Below are positions 1-7,854 of a stretch of 64,000 bases of DNA, one piece after another. The position numbers and the translations under genes are program-made. The notes under the pieces are model-generated. The model saw nothing but the letters and a program-made list of their open reading frames with translations. It was not told where the DNA came from and searched no databases. The first letter of the stretch is position 1, and the number at the start of each line of letters is the position of its first letter. The DNA comes from Paenibacillus cymbidii (GTDB lineage: Bacteria; Bacillota; Bacilli; Paenibacillales; NBRC-103111): assembly GCF_004764705.1 (NCBI RefSeq), contig NZ_SHLX01000002.1:1-64000 (forward strand), given 5' to 3'.

Positions 1-104
1 CCCGTCCGCCGCTAGCCCATCCCGAAGGATGAACCCGCTCGACTTGCATGTATTAGGCACGCCGCCAGCGTTCGTCCTGAGCCAGGATCAAACTCTCCAT
101 AAAG
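1..104 (-). rRNA. 16S ribosomal RNA, 5' end (partial)
   Basis: Read on the minus strand the first 104 bases give the universal start of bacterial 16S rRNA: the 27F primer-site sequence (reverse complement near 79-97) followed by the invariant stretch leading to the V1 loop. The gene runs leftwards out of the window, so only its 5' end is present. The mature 5' end is placed at about 104 by analogy with Bacillales 16S; the exact base is uncertain by a few nucleotides. The leader upstream contains the GAAAACTGAACAACGAG-type segment usual in rrn leaders and spacers of this order. Confidence 0.97.
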
Positions 105-243
105 GTAGTTCGAACTTGCTCTTCAAAACACTAGCTTACGATCCGAAGATCGCTGTTGCTTGCTCACTCGTTGTTCAGTTTTCAAAGGGCAATGACTTGC
201 TGTTGTTCTTGCTTGTCCGTCGCCCGTAAGCGACAGGAATTAC

Positions 244-273
244 ATCTTAGCACGTTTCGACATTCGATTGCAA
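244..273 (-). promoter_or_regulatory. rrn promoter P2
   Basis: On the minus strand a -35 TTGCAA (273-268), an 18-base spacer and a -10 TAAGAT (249-244) lie about 140 bases upstream of the 16S start. Together with the stronger box at 363-392 this gives the tandem promoter layout typical of rRNA operons. Confidence 0.6.
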
Positions 274-362
274 CCCTCAATTTTTACCAGTTGGCTGCTT
301 TCTCGCGGTTCGCACCGCTTGCTTCTCGTGCCGTCCGAGCCTGCTCTCGCGGCCGGAAGACC

Positions 363-392
363 AATATAGCACAGACGCAAAAGCGATGTCAA
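363..392 (-). promoter_or_regulatory. rrn promoter P1
   Basis: On the minus strand there is a perfect -35 TTGACA (392-387), an 18-base spacer and -10 TATATT (368-363), pointing at the 16S gene. Predicted transcription start is near 356. The bases between about 104 and 356 would be the rRNA leader; no other gene is seen there. Confidence 0.75.
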
Positions 393-462
393 CCCATCGT
401 CCCAACTTTTTATTCAGACTGTCAGGACCGCCAAGCAAGGCCGTCGGAACAGCCCGACCCCA

Positions 463-655
463 AAAATAACCCAAAAAAAATGGCTTATTGCCGCCATTTC
501 GCCCATGAATCAAAAATAGCCAGTGAATTCATTGGCTATTCGCACCAAACAGCCCTCCAAACGCACATTATAGCCAAATAGCCAATAAAATCGCTGGCTA
601 TTTCAGAGAGACTGCCCGAATATCGTGAAATAGCCAGTAAAACATGGCCTATTTC
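463..655 (+). repeat. Compound palindromic repeat, copy 1
   Basis: Four imperfect palindromes lie at about 463-490, 514-540, 576-603 and 627-655. Inner ones follow AAATAGCCAGTG-n-CACTGGCTATTT, outer ones follow AAATAGGCCAT-n-ATGGCCTATTT. Spacers are about 25-35 bases, and the spacer after the second palindrome carries a CCAAACAGCC motif also found in copies 4 and 5. Copy 1 is the most degenerate: its first palindrome has lost one arm and its fourth pairs a CCAGT arm with an ATGGCC arm. It lies between the rrn promoters and the 3' end of the SLH-collagen gene. Confidence 0.85.
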
Positions 656-695
656 GAAACACACGCTTTGCTGAAGCAACGCCGGCGCGCGAAAC

Positions 696-721
696 GGCCT
701 CCGGGCGTTAGCCCGGAAGCC
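696..721 (-). terminator. Probable terminator of the SLH-collagen gene
   Basis: An inverted repeat with a CCGGGC/GCCCGG core and a GTTA/TAAC loop follows the stop codon of the minus-strand gene ending at 758. On the minus strand it is followed only by GTTTCG, so the U-tract is weak. Confidence 0.45.
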
Positions 722-757
722 GCAGCCGCAGCTTGCCGCCAAAATAGCGGAGAACCG

Positions 758-2605
758 TTACTGAATGCTGACGCCGGCACTTGCGTAGCCGTTCATCGTA
801 TTTATCAACATGGCTCCGGATGCCGTAGCGGAAAACACCAGCAGCAATCGCGTACCGGCTGTGACCGGGATTGACAAGCCGGTAAGCGTGCCGTAGGACA
901 TTGTACCGTCCATCAGCAATGCTGTCAGGCCAGGCGTCAATTGAACAGCCGTGCCGGCGATCGGCGCAAACACATTGCTTCCAGCGTCCGCACTATAAAG
1001 TTGGGCTTGTATGTTTATTGTCGTTCCCACAAAAGCGTTGGCAAAAGTGCTGAAAGTTGCCGACACCGCTTTGATCGTACCCGCCTGCGGCACAACAAAT
1101 GCGTAATTGAGATCGGTACCTGCCGAACCTGTCAAATCGATTGAGCTCCCGACGAGCGACACCGCGACTGACTTGCCGAATCCGATCGCCGCCACGTTAC
1201 CGGACAGTCCTCCAGCTGCCGTAGTCAAACTGACCGGCATCCCCGACGCATACGGGATGATCGCGCCTGCACCGCCGGCGCCGCCGCTGCCGGCCGGGCC
1301 CGTATCGCCTTTCGCCGCCAGAAGTGTATAGTGGGCCGATACATTCGGCAAGCCGACCGGCGGCGCCGTATTCACGATATAAGTGCTGCCCTCGTAGGTC
1401 ACGACTTTATTGACCGCATAAGTCGGCGCATCCGCGACATTATAGGCAACAACTCCCGCCAGCCCGGCTCCCGCCGGACCTTGCGCGCCTGCGGCGCCTG
1501 CCGGGCCTTGAGGACCTGCCGGCCCCGCAGGACCTTGAGGACCCGCCGGGCCTTGCGCGCCCGCGGCACCTGCCGGACCTTGCTCGCCTTTGTCCCCTTT
1601 AGCCCCCTGCTCGCCCTTGTCGCCTTTCGCGCCGTCTTTCCCGTCCTTTGCCGGGACAACCGGCTCCTGCTTCTGAATTTCGGCCGCGTCGACAAAAGTG
1701 GCGGCGCCGTTCGCATACACGACCGTCACCCGCTGCCCCGGCCGCAGCTCCGAGCCTTCGCCTTCCGAACCGTAAACGATCGTATCCGCGTTAACCTGGA
1801 ACCGTTCGATCGCCCCGTCGTCCGTGAGCAGCGACAGCGTGCCGTCCGCCAGTCCGGTGAACGTGCCTTTGGCCACCTTGCCCGGCTGCTGGGCGAGATA
1901 CACTTCCGCGTTGCTCAGCACTTTGGCAACCTGCGCCCGCGTGATCGGCTCGAGCGGCCGGAACGTCCGGTCGGGGAACCCGTCGATGATCTCCAGCTGA
2001 ACGGCGGCGTTGATATAGCCGGCCCCTCCCGGAGACACGCCGGAGGCGTCGCCGAACGGCACGGGACTGTCGCTGAGCGCCGCGGCGGACGTTTCCTTCC
2101 CGAGCGCCCTCACGACAAGCTTGGCCACCCACTCGCGCGTAGCCGCCTCCGCCCCCCAGTTGCCGGCGGACGACTCTTCGCCTGGCGCGATCAGCCCTTT
2201 TGCGATCGCGAACTGAACCCAGTTCTTCGCCCAGGCGTCGGTGCCGAGCGGCAATTCGCCTTCCGCCGCCCCCGGGCTTTCGATCCCCATGAAACGAAGC
2301 GCCATAACGACAGCCTCTTGGCGGCTGACAGACTGGTCCGGATTGAAATTACCGCCGTCCCCTTCCGCCACGCCGAGCGCTGCCAACTTCGTTATGTACT
2401 TGTAGGCCCAGGAATCGGCACCCACGTCGGCAAACGAAACGTTCGCCGCCGCCGACACAACGCCGGCCCGCGCCCACGGCGCAGCGCCGATCGCCTGACT
2501 GAACAGCGCCGCGGCCAGCACCGTATGCATGACCGGCTTTATCATCCGTTTGAGAAAACGATTCCGCTGCAAATGTTGCTCCGATCCATTCGATTGGTGT
2601 ACCAC
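758..2605 (-). CDS. SLH-domain protein with collagen-like stalk and BclB-type C-terminal domain
   Basis: Secreted surface protein of about 615 residues. A signal peptide (hydrophobic run with an AxA-like end, residues about 20-48) is followed by three SLH domains (about 55-105, 118-165, 180-235) that would bind pyruvylated cell-wall polymer. A small beta domain comes next, then about 20 Gly-X-Y collagen triplets (about 320-382, rich in GPA and GDK), a linker, a second short GPAG patch, and a C-terminal domain (about 447-615) resembling the exosporium glycoprotein BclB C-terminus. A GTG start at 2605 is preferred over the longer frame because GGAGG (2616-2612) sits six bases upstream. It diverges from the histidine kinase gene. 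SLH anchoring plus an exosporium-type head suggests display on the vegetative wall or spore surface; which one cannot be told from sequence. Confidence 0.88.
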   Translation of the reverse strand: MVHQSNGSEQHLQRNRFLKRMIKPVMHTVLAAALFSQAIGAAPWARAGVVSAAANVSFADVGADSWAYKYITKLAALGVAEGDGGNFNPDQSVSRQEAVVMALRFMGIESPGAAEGELPLGTDAWAKNWVQFAIAKGLIAPGEESSAGNWGAEAATREWVAKLVVRALGKETSAAALSDSPVPFGDASGVSPGGAGYINAAVQLEIIDGFPDRTFRPLEPITRAQVAKVLSNAEVYLAQQPGKVAKGTFTGLADGTLSLLTDDGAIERFQVNADTIVYGSEGEGSELRPGQRVTVVYANGAATFVDAAEIQKQEPVVPAKDGKDGAKGDKGEQGAKGDKGEQGPAGAAGAQGPAGPQGPAGPAGPQGPAGAAGAQGPAGAGLAGVVAYNVADAPTYAVNKVVTYEGSTYIVNTAPPVGLPNVSAHYTLLAAKGDTGPAGSGGAGGAGAIIPYASGMPVSLTTAAGGLSGNVAAIGFGKSVAVSLVGSSIDLTGSAGTDLNYAFVVPQAGTIKAVSATFSTFANAFVGTTINIQAQLYSADAGSNVFAPIAGTAVQLTPGLTALLMDGTMSYGTLTGLSIPVTAGTRLLLVFSATASGAMLINTMNGYASAGVSIQ

Positions 2606-2681
2606 GCCAATCCTCCGCTCCCATAGTAATATCGCTGCAAGCCCACCGGCCCGCACCGTCATCGGCAACGATACCAAAGGC

Positions 2682-2700
2682 CGCTTAACGTTCGCTTAAC
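2682..2700 (-). promoter_or_regulatory. Direct-repeat operator facing the SLH-collagen gene
   Basis: Two copies of CGCTTAAC (2682-2689 and 2693-2700) are exactly 11 bp apart; on the minus strand they read GTTAAGCG-aac-GTTAAGCG. A direct repeat with 11-bp pitch is the usual site for winged-helix regulators of the OmpR/PhoB/SARP type, and such a regulator is encoded at 5841-6986. The site is about 80 bp upstream of the GTG start at 2605. Confidence 0.55.
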
Positions 2701-2752
2701 AGCTTGCCCGTCGGCCGTCAGCAGCGCCTACGGTTTTCGGGCCCGACGGTCA

Positions 2753-2769
2753 TTAAGCAATTGTTAAGC
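2753..2769 (+). promoter_or_regulatory. Direct-repeat operator over the kinase promoter
   Basis: TTAAGC at 2753-2758 and again at 2764-2769 repeats with 11-bp pitch and has the same core as the pair at 2682-2700, but in the opposite orientation. It overlaps the -35 box of the promoter at 2761-2789. SARP-type activators commonly bind overlapping -35, so autoregulation is the simplest reading; repression is equally possible. Confidence 0.55.
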
Positions 2770-2789
2770 GGGAACAGGTACACTATAAT
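2761..2789 (+). promoter_or_regulatory. Sigma-A promoter of the hybrid kinase operon
   Basis: -35 TTGTTA (2761-2766), 17-base spacer, consensus -10 TATAAT (2784-2789). It sits 30 bases upstream of the ATG at 2819, with AAGGAGG (2801-2807) in between. Confidence 0.75.
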
Positions 2790-2818
2790 GGCACGTATCG
2801 AAGGAGGCCCGGCGGCAT

Positions 2819-5800
2819 ATGCGCAGGTTCGGATTTTGGGCGGGAATCATCGTTCTGACTGCAATCGTCGCGGCAGCGATGTGGATTTCCGCATTCGCGG
2901 GCAAGCATGCGCCCGCGGCGGTCCAGGGCGTACTGGACTTGAGCGGCTGGAATTTCGCCAAGGACGGTTCTGTGCCGCTCGACGGCGAATGGGAGTTTTA
3001 CCCCAATCGATTGCTTGCTCCGGGCGATGTGCAAGGCGCCGCCGCCTACAAGCGTTATATGACGGTGCCGGGCAAATGGGAGCAGCCGCAAATCAATCGC
3101 GGGACGCCGATGAAAGCCGCGGGCTACGGCACGTACCGGCTGCTCATCCGGCTCCAGCAAACCGACAGGCAGTTCGCCGTCGCCAAAAACTATGTGCGGT
3201 TTGCCGACAAGCTCTATGTCGAGGGCGTGTTGATGGGGCAATCCGGCCTTCCCGGCGAATCAAAAGCAAGCTACACGCCGCGCAACGTACCGTATACCGC
3301 CTATTTCCATGCCGACCGGAACGAAATCGAGCTGCTGCTGCAAGCGGCCAATTTCGATTACCGGAGCGGCGGCGTCACCAACTCGCTGTATTTCGGTCTT
3401 GCCGAAGATATCGCGGCAGGCAAAACGCTGCAAACATCGTTCGAATGGACGGCTTCCCTCGTTTCGCTGCTGTTCGGCCTGTTCGCCTTGTCGCTCCATC
3501 TCTGGTTTCATCGGAACAAGCTGCTGTTGCTGTTCGGCGCATACTTTTTCATCTCCGGCCTCAGCATGATTACGAACGGGGAACGGATTTTCATGCAGCT
3601 GTTCCCGCATCTCCCCTTCGAATGGACGTTCAAAATCAAGCTGTTGGCAACGTTTCTGCGACCGGTGGCGCTGTTCTCGATCGTGCGCGTCATGTTCAAG
3701 CCGTTCGCATTCAACAAGCTGTTCCTGACGCTGGCGATCGCGTATGCGCTGTATTGCGCCGGCATTGCCGCGCTTCCGTTCCGGATTTACTCGCTGCTGC
3801 AGGACGCGGCATATGCCGGCGTTCCGCTATCGCTGGCCGTGCTGGTCGCGCTGCTGCTGATCGCTTACGCCCGCGGAAACTACGGCACGCTCGACAGACG
3901 GGCGTTTCAGCTGTTTTTTGCCGCCGTCTACTGCTTGCTGCTTACGGAAGTAAGCATCGTCCTGAGCAATGAAAACAAGATTTCGGGCATCGTCACGAAT
4001 GTTGCGATCGTGCTGGTTTGCCTGTTCATCGTCATGATGCAGGCGCGGCAATATTTTGTGGCGTACTCGTCCATGAGCCGGTTGACGCGGCAGCTGCAAA
4101 TGGCCGACCGGATGAAAGACGAATTTCTGCTATTGACGTCCCACGAGTTGAATACACCGCTGCACGGCATTATCAATTTGGCGCAATCCGCGCTCGAAGA
4201 GAAGTTCAAAAAATCCGGCGAAGCGAAGCAGCACGAACGGCTCCGCCTGATTCGCAGCACCGCCTACCGGATGTCGAATCTGGTCAAGGACGTAATCGAC
4301 GCCGCCAAGCTCAAGGAAGGCCGGCTCGATCTGGAGCCGCGCATCGTCGATATCGTCGCGTGCGCATCCGTGGCGATCGAGGTGTTCGGTTTTCTTGCCA
4401 AGGGCCGCAACATATCGTTCGATTCCGACTTCGCTCCGAGCGCCCGCCTGATCGTCGCCGACGAAATCCGGTTCATGCAGGTGCTTTACAACGCGATCGA
4501 CTACGCCTTGCGGCGCGTACAGGACGGCACGATCGCCATCGGAAGCCGCAAGGTGCAGGACGGCTCCTTTGTCGAAATCGCGATCGACCCTGCGGGCGTG
4601 GAGCGCGAATCGACGGCGGACAACGGCTCCGTGGCGGTTGGCCTGTCGATCGCAAGCGAGCTGATGGAACGAATGAACGGACAGTTTGCGCTTGACGAAG
4701 CGGCGGGAACGATTCGCCTCCGCTTGCCGGCAGCGGCAAAAGCCGCACCGAAAGAAGGCGCGAAAGCGGCCTCCAAGCCGCCTGTCCCGCCGGGCCCGCG
4801 AACGACGGCCGATCGCGGCGGGCCCAAAGTGCTGCTCGCCTCCGCCGACCCGCTCAATCTGGAGCAGCTGTACGGCATACTGGAAATGGAAGGGTACGAC
4901 GTGTCGGCCGCCTCCTCGGACAAAGAGGCGCTGGCGCTCGTCGCCCGCAAGGAAAGGCCGGACATCGTGCTGCTGGACGTGCTGCTGCCGGAAGCGAACG
5001 GTTATGGGGTATGCCGCGAGATTCGCCGCCATTTTACGCATGCGGAGCTGCCGGTGCTGTTCATCAGCGCGCGGAATACGCCGGCGGACATCGAAGCGGG
5101 CATAACCTCGGGGGGCAGCGACTTCATCGCAAGGCCGCTCGATGCCGGCGAAATTCGCGTCCGTATCCGCACGCTGCTGGCGATCAAGCGGCTGGCCAAG
5201 GAGTCGGCCCGGAACGAAATGGCGTTCCTGCAATCGCAGATCAAGCCGCATTTTCTTTACAACGCGCTCGGCACAATCATGGCCCTCTGCTATACGGACG
5301 GTCCGCGCGCCGGAGAGTTGATTTCGGTATTCAGCCACTATTTGCGCGTCATCTTCCATCTCGACAACACGGAGGAAACCGTCACGTTGCGCAAGGAGAT
5401 GGAGCTGGTGCAGGCGTATGTCGATATCGAAAAAGCGCGGTTCGGCGAACGGCTCCGCTTCGAGCTCGATGCGGATACGGAGCTTTACGATTGCCGCGTC
5501 ATGCCGCTGACGATTGAGCCGCTCGTGGAAAATGCGATCCGGCACGGCATTACAAAACGAATCCAGGGCGGTACGGTCCGATTAACCGTTCGCGGCCAAA
5601 CCGGTTATGTGCAAATTACGGTGGAGGACGACGGCGTAGGCATGACGCCCGAGCAGGCGGAGACGGCGTTCGAGCGGCACGATGCCGACCAGGGCGTCGG
5701 CTTGCTCAATATCCGGCGGCGCATCGCCCACCTGACGGACAAGCGTCCGGTCATCGAAAGCGAACCGGGCCGCGGGACGAAAGTGACCGTCTGGCTCCCG

Positions 5801-5860
5801 ATGGAGCGTCCCGGCACAGACGAAGGAAGTGACAAGCAGGATGAAAGCGATATTAATTGA
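2819..5860 (+). CDS. Hybrid sensor histidine kinase with two kinase modules and an internal receiver
   Basis: Membrane signal protein of 1013 residues. Order: one N-terminal TM segment; an extracellular jelly-roll-like domain (about 30-200, 7TMR-DISM-like); about seven TM helices (205-410); a HisKA dimerisation domain with intact H box (His442); a degenerate ATPase domain that keeps an N-box Asn but lacks the DxGxG motif; a receiver domain (from about 670, phospho-acceptor Asp720); and a LytS-type kinase with His811 in the QIKPHFLYN motif, an N box near 901 and an intact DDGVGM G1 box near 936. The C-terminal module is probably the active kinase, and the first HisKA may act as acceptor or dimeriser. 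It overlaps the response regulator gene by about 20 bases, so the two should form one system. Confidence 0.9.
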   Translation: MRRFGFWAGIIVLTAIVAAAMWISAFAGKHAPAAVQGVLDLSGWNFAKDGSVPLDGEWEFYPNRLLAPGDVQGAAAYKRYMTVPGKWEQPQINRGTPMKAAGYGTYRLLIRLQQTDRQFAVAKNYVRFADKLYVEGVLMGQSGLPGESKASYTPRNVPYTAYFHADRNEIELLLQAANFDYRSGGVTNSLYFGLAEDIAAGKTLQTSFEWTASLVSLLFGLFALSLHLWFHRNKLLLLFGAYFFISGLSMITNGERIFMQLFPHLPFEWTFKIKLLATFLRPVALFSIVRVMFKPFAFNKLFLTLAIAYALYCAGIAALPFRIYSLLQDAAYAGVPLSLAVLVALLLIAYARGNYGTLDRRAFQLFFAAVYCLLLTEVSIVLSNENKISGIVTNVAIVLVCLFIVMMQARQYFVAYSSMSRLTRQLQMADRMKDEFLLLTSHELNTPLHGIINLAQSALEEKFKKSGEAKQHERLRLIRSTAYRMSNLVKDVIDAAKLKEGRLDLEPRIVDIVACASVAIEVFGFLAKGRNISFDSDFAPSARLIVADEIRFMQVLYNAIDYALRRVQDGTIAIGSRKVQDGSFVEIAIDPAGVERESTADNGSVAVGLSIASELMERMNGQFALDEAAGTIRLRLPAAAKAAPKEGAKAASKPPVPPGPRTTADRGGPKVLLASADPLNLEQLYGILEMEGYDVSAASSDKEALALVARKERPDIVLLDVLLPEANGYGVCREIRRHFTHAELPVLFISARNTPADIEAGITSGGSDFIARPLDAGEIRVRIRTLLAIKRLAKESARNEMAFLQSQIKPHFLYNALGTIMALCYTDGPRAGELISVFSHYLRVIFHLDNTEETVTLRKEMELVQAYVDIEKARFGERLRFELDADTELYDCRVMPLTIEPLVENAIRHGITKRIQGGTVRLTVRGQTGYVQITVEDDGVGMTPEQAETAFERHDADQGVGLLNIRRRIAHLTDKRPVIESEPGRGTKVTVWLPMERPGTDEGSDKQDESDIN

Positions 5861-6986
5861 CGACGAGGAGCATGCGCGCAATTTGCTGGCGTTGTTTCTG
5901 CACAAAATCGGCGGTGTGACGATTGTCGGCCAAGCCGGCAATGCAAGGGACGCGCTGGCCTGCATGCGGGAGCGGCTGCCCGACGTCGTGTTCCTCGATA
6001 TCGAAATGCCGGAAGTAAACGGCCTCGAGCTGGCCGAAACGATCAACGGCGAGTTCGCCGACGTTCATCTCGTATTCGTGACGGCCTATGACCGTTACGC
6101 AATTGCCGCCTTTGAACAGGAGGCGCTCGATTACATCCTGAAGCCGCTGGAAATGAAACGTCTGGAGCGTACGGTGGCCCGGGTCCGCAAGGAGCTCGAG
6201 AAGGGCGCGCCCATAGCCGCTCCCGCTTCGGCAGCCTCCGATGGCGATGCGGCGCCGAAGCTGCATATCCGCTTGTTCGGCGGCTTCGAGGCGACGGACG
6301 GCAGCGGGCGACGGTTCAAGATGCGAACGTCCAAGGAAAAGGAACTGCTCGCTTATTTGGCGGCGCATGCGGACAGCCGTCCCCACCGAGACGTCATTCT
6401 GGAGCAGTTGTGGCCGGAGGAACACCACCAGAAAGCAAAAGTTTACTTGCACACCTGCGTCAGCTACTTGCGCAAAAATTTGAAGGCGCTCGGCACCGGC
6501 CCTATTGTGTTGTTCGAGGATCAGCGCTATTTTCTCGACGTGGATCGGGTCGCTATCGATTGGCTCCTATTCCGAAGGAAATTGGAGGCGATCAGACGGC
6601 AAAAAACTCCCGCGCCCGACGAAATCGAAGATGTCCTGGCGCTTTGCGGGGGGCCGCTGTTCGGGGATTCGGACTACATGTGGGCGGAAGGAATGGCGGA
6701 GGAGTGCGACCAGGAGACCGCACACTTGTTGCTGTCGCTGGCGAAAGCTTATTGGGATCGCGGAGAGGCGGAACAAGCCGCACAAACGGCGGAGCGTCTC
6801 TGCAGCCAGGATCCGTACAACGAAGAAGCGCACCGCTGCTGGATCGCCAGCCTGCAGAAGCTCGGCCGTCACCAGGAAGCGGTCCGGGTGTACCGGAAAC
6901 TGGAGCAGACGCTGCGGCAGGAGTTGCAGTTGGAACCCTCCGGCATAACAAAAAGGCTGTTGCAAGGCAACAGCCGGACCCCGTGA
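5841..6986 (+). CDS. Response regulator with SARP-type output (receiver, winged helix, BTAD)
   Basis: About 381 residues from ATG 5841, chosen because the receiver starts canonically there with MKAILIDDE; a GTG at 5829 is possible. The receiver (1-120) has Asp53 in LDIEMPE. A PhoB-like winged helix (about 140-215) comes next, then a bacterial transcriptional activation domain with TPR-like helices (about 240-375), as in SARP regulators. The start lies inside the end of the kinase gene, implying translational coupling. Winged helices of this class bind direct repeats of 11-bp pitch, and two such sites lie in the intergenic region at 2682-2769. Likely targets are therefore its own operon and the SLH-collagen gene; this is inference. 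Confidence 0.88.
   Translation: MKAILIDDEEHARNLLALFLHKIGGVTIVGQAGNARDALACMRERLPDVVFLDIEMPEVNGLELAETINGEFADVHLVFVTAYDRYAIAAFEQEALDYILKPLEMKRLERTVARVRKELEKGAPIAAPASAASDGDAAPKLHIRLFGGFEATDGSGRRFKMRTSKEKELLAYLAAHADSRPHRDVILEQLWPEEHHQKAKVYLHTCVSYLRKNLKALGTGPIVLFEDQRYFLDVDRVAIDWLLFRRKLEAIRRQKTPAPDEIEDVLALCGGPLFGDSDYMWAEGMAEECDQETAHLLLSLAKAYWDRGEAEQAAQTAERLCSQDPYNEEAHRCWIASLQKLGRHQEAVRVYRKLEQTLRQELQLEPSGITKRLLQGNSRTP
6950..6975 (-). terminator. Terminator of ydjO-like gene, inside the 3' end of the SARP regulator gene
   Basis: A 9-bp perfect stem GGCTGTTGC/GCAACAGCC (6955-6963 and 6967-6975) with a 3-base loop is followed on the minus strand by TTTTT (6954-6950). It serves the minus-strand gene ending at 7020 and lies within the last codons of the convergent plus-strand gene. 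Confidence 0.75.
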
Positions 6987-7019
6987 CGGGTTGGTTACCC
7001 GGCTCTTGTCCGGGCGCGA

Positions 7020-7232
7020 TTATTGTTTGATCTGGTTGTGGCTCGTATTCGCGAGGGCGATCAGATTGCGTTCGCCTTTCACCATCACGGAATGACATTG
7101 GGGGCATACGGGAGCGACGGATAACGAAAAGTTATCTCGCATCCATCCCTTGCAGTTTTCATTCGAGCAAGACCAAACTGGCGTCATTTCCAATGGGGTA
7201 TCGTCAAGCGGTCTTTTCCGGGAATGATACAT
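7020..7232 (-). CDS. Small zinc-ribbon-like protein, YdjO family (cold-inducible)
   Basis: About 70 residues. Two Cys pairs (CSNENC and CPQC) separated by about 16 residues suggest a structural zinc site. The sequence resembles the cold-inducible YdjO family of Bacillales; biochemical function is unknown. ATG 7232 is preferred because AAAGAGGG lies just upstream; an in-frame ATG two codons earlier is possible. It follows csp on the same strand beyond a strong terminator, so it has its own promoter or depends on read-through; adjacency to csp supports a role in cold response. Confidence 0.75.
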   Translation of the reverse strand: MYHSRKRPLDDTPLEMTPVWSCSNENCKGWMRDNFSLSVAPVCPQCHSVMVKGERNLIALANTSHNQIKQ

Positions 7233-7303
7233 GTGCATCCCTCTTTCCGTTCCGGATTCGGTGCTGCGATTCGCAAGCGCCGTTTCGAGCCTGTTGCCGA
7301 AAA

Positions 7304-7338
7304 AATAAGGCCCCAAACAAATTGTTTGGGGCCTTATT
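7304..7338 (-). terminator. Strong terminator after csp
   Basis: A 17-bp perfect inverted repeat (7304-7320 / 7322-7338, core AAGGCCCCAAACAA) is followed on the minus strand by a run of six T. It lies 10 bases past the csp stop codon. Confidence 0.9.
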
Positions 7339-7348
7339 GCGCATCGAT

Positions 7349-7549
7349 TTACAGTTTAACGACGTTCTCGGCTTGCGGGCCGCGGTTGCCTTGAACGACG
7401 TTAAACTCGACGCGTTGCCCTTCGTCCAACGATTTGTAGCCGTCGCCAACGATTGCGCTGAAGTGAACGAAAACGTCTTTGCCGCCTTCCACTTCGATGA
7501 AGCCAAAGCCTTTTTCTGCGTTAAACCATTTTACTGTTCCTGTTTCCAT
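7349..7549 (-). CDS. csp: Cold-shock protein, CspA family
   Basis: A 66-residue OB-fold RNA/DNA chaperone. RNP1 (KGFGFI) and RNP2 (VFVHF) nucleic-acid-binding motifs are both intact and the length is typical. AAAGGTGG lies just upstream of the ATG. The message has a long leader (about 125 bases) with a large hairpin at 7607-7666, and ends at the terminator at 7304-7338. Which paralogue it matches (cspB, C or D) cannot be decided here. Confidence 0.96.
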   Translation of the reverse strand: METGTVKWFNAEKGFGFIEVEGGKDVFVHFSAIVGDGYKSLDEGQRVEFNVVQGNRGPQAENVVKL

Positions 7550-7606
7550 TTCGAATTACCACCTTTTGGTTATTAACATGATCTTTTTCATTTGCAAACA
7601 AATAAA

Positions 7607-7666
7607 AATTCACACATCGTACATAGTTATTGAGATGAAGCAATAACCATCTACGCTATGTGAATT
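7607..7666 (-). promoter_or_regulatory. Hairpin in the csp 5' leader
   Basis: A 60-base imperfect inverted repeat: outer arms AATTCACA/TGTGAATT (7607-7614, 7659-7666), inner arms GTTATTG/CAATAAC (7626-7632, 7641-7647), mismatched middle. It begins a few bases downstream of the predicted transcription start. Cold-shock mRNAs often carry temperature-responsive leader structure, so this is a candidate thermosensing element. Confidence 0.6.
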
Positions 7667-7680
7667 TGGTTAATATCTAG

Positions 7681-7709
7681 AATATACACTATCCTAACAC
7701 CAATTGCAA
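7681..7709 (-). promoter_or_regulatory. Promoter of csp
   Basis: On the minus strand: -35 TTGCAA (7709-7704), 17-base spacer, -10 TATATT (7686-7681). Predicted start near 7674, leaving a leader of about 125 bases. Confidence 0.7.
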
Positions 7710-7854
7710 GCCCCATTTTGAAAAAAAATGAGAAAAACCGTCAGAGAAGATCATCCTCACGGTCCTTTTTGGTTTGGAGTCTGAAAGGGCGGCTTTTTTG
7801 CCCGCGGCCATCGGGGCAAGCGCCATCCCCCCATTTGCCAACTAACCCCTTGCC

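Noticed and set aside
463-655. CRISPR array (palindromic ~28-bp repeats with ~30-bp spacers)
   Set aside because: Only four units, two different repeat types in a fixed order, spacers partly conserved between loci, no cas genes. It is a compound palindromic repeat.
4130-5545. 471-codon minus-strand ORF in the hybrid kinase gene
   Set aside because: Antisense shadow; the kinase domains are read on plus.
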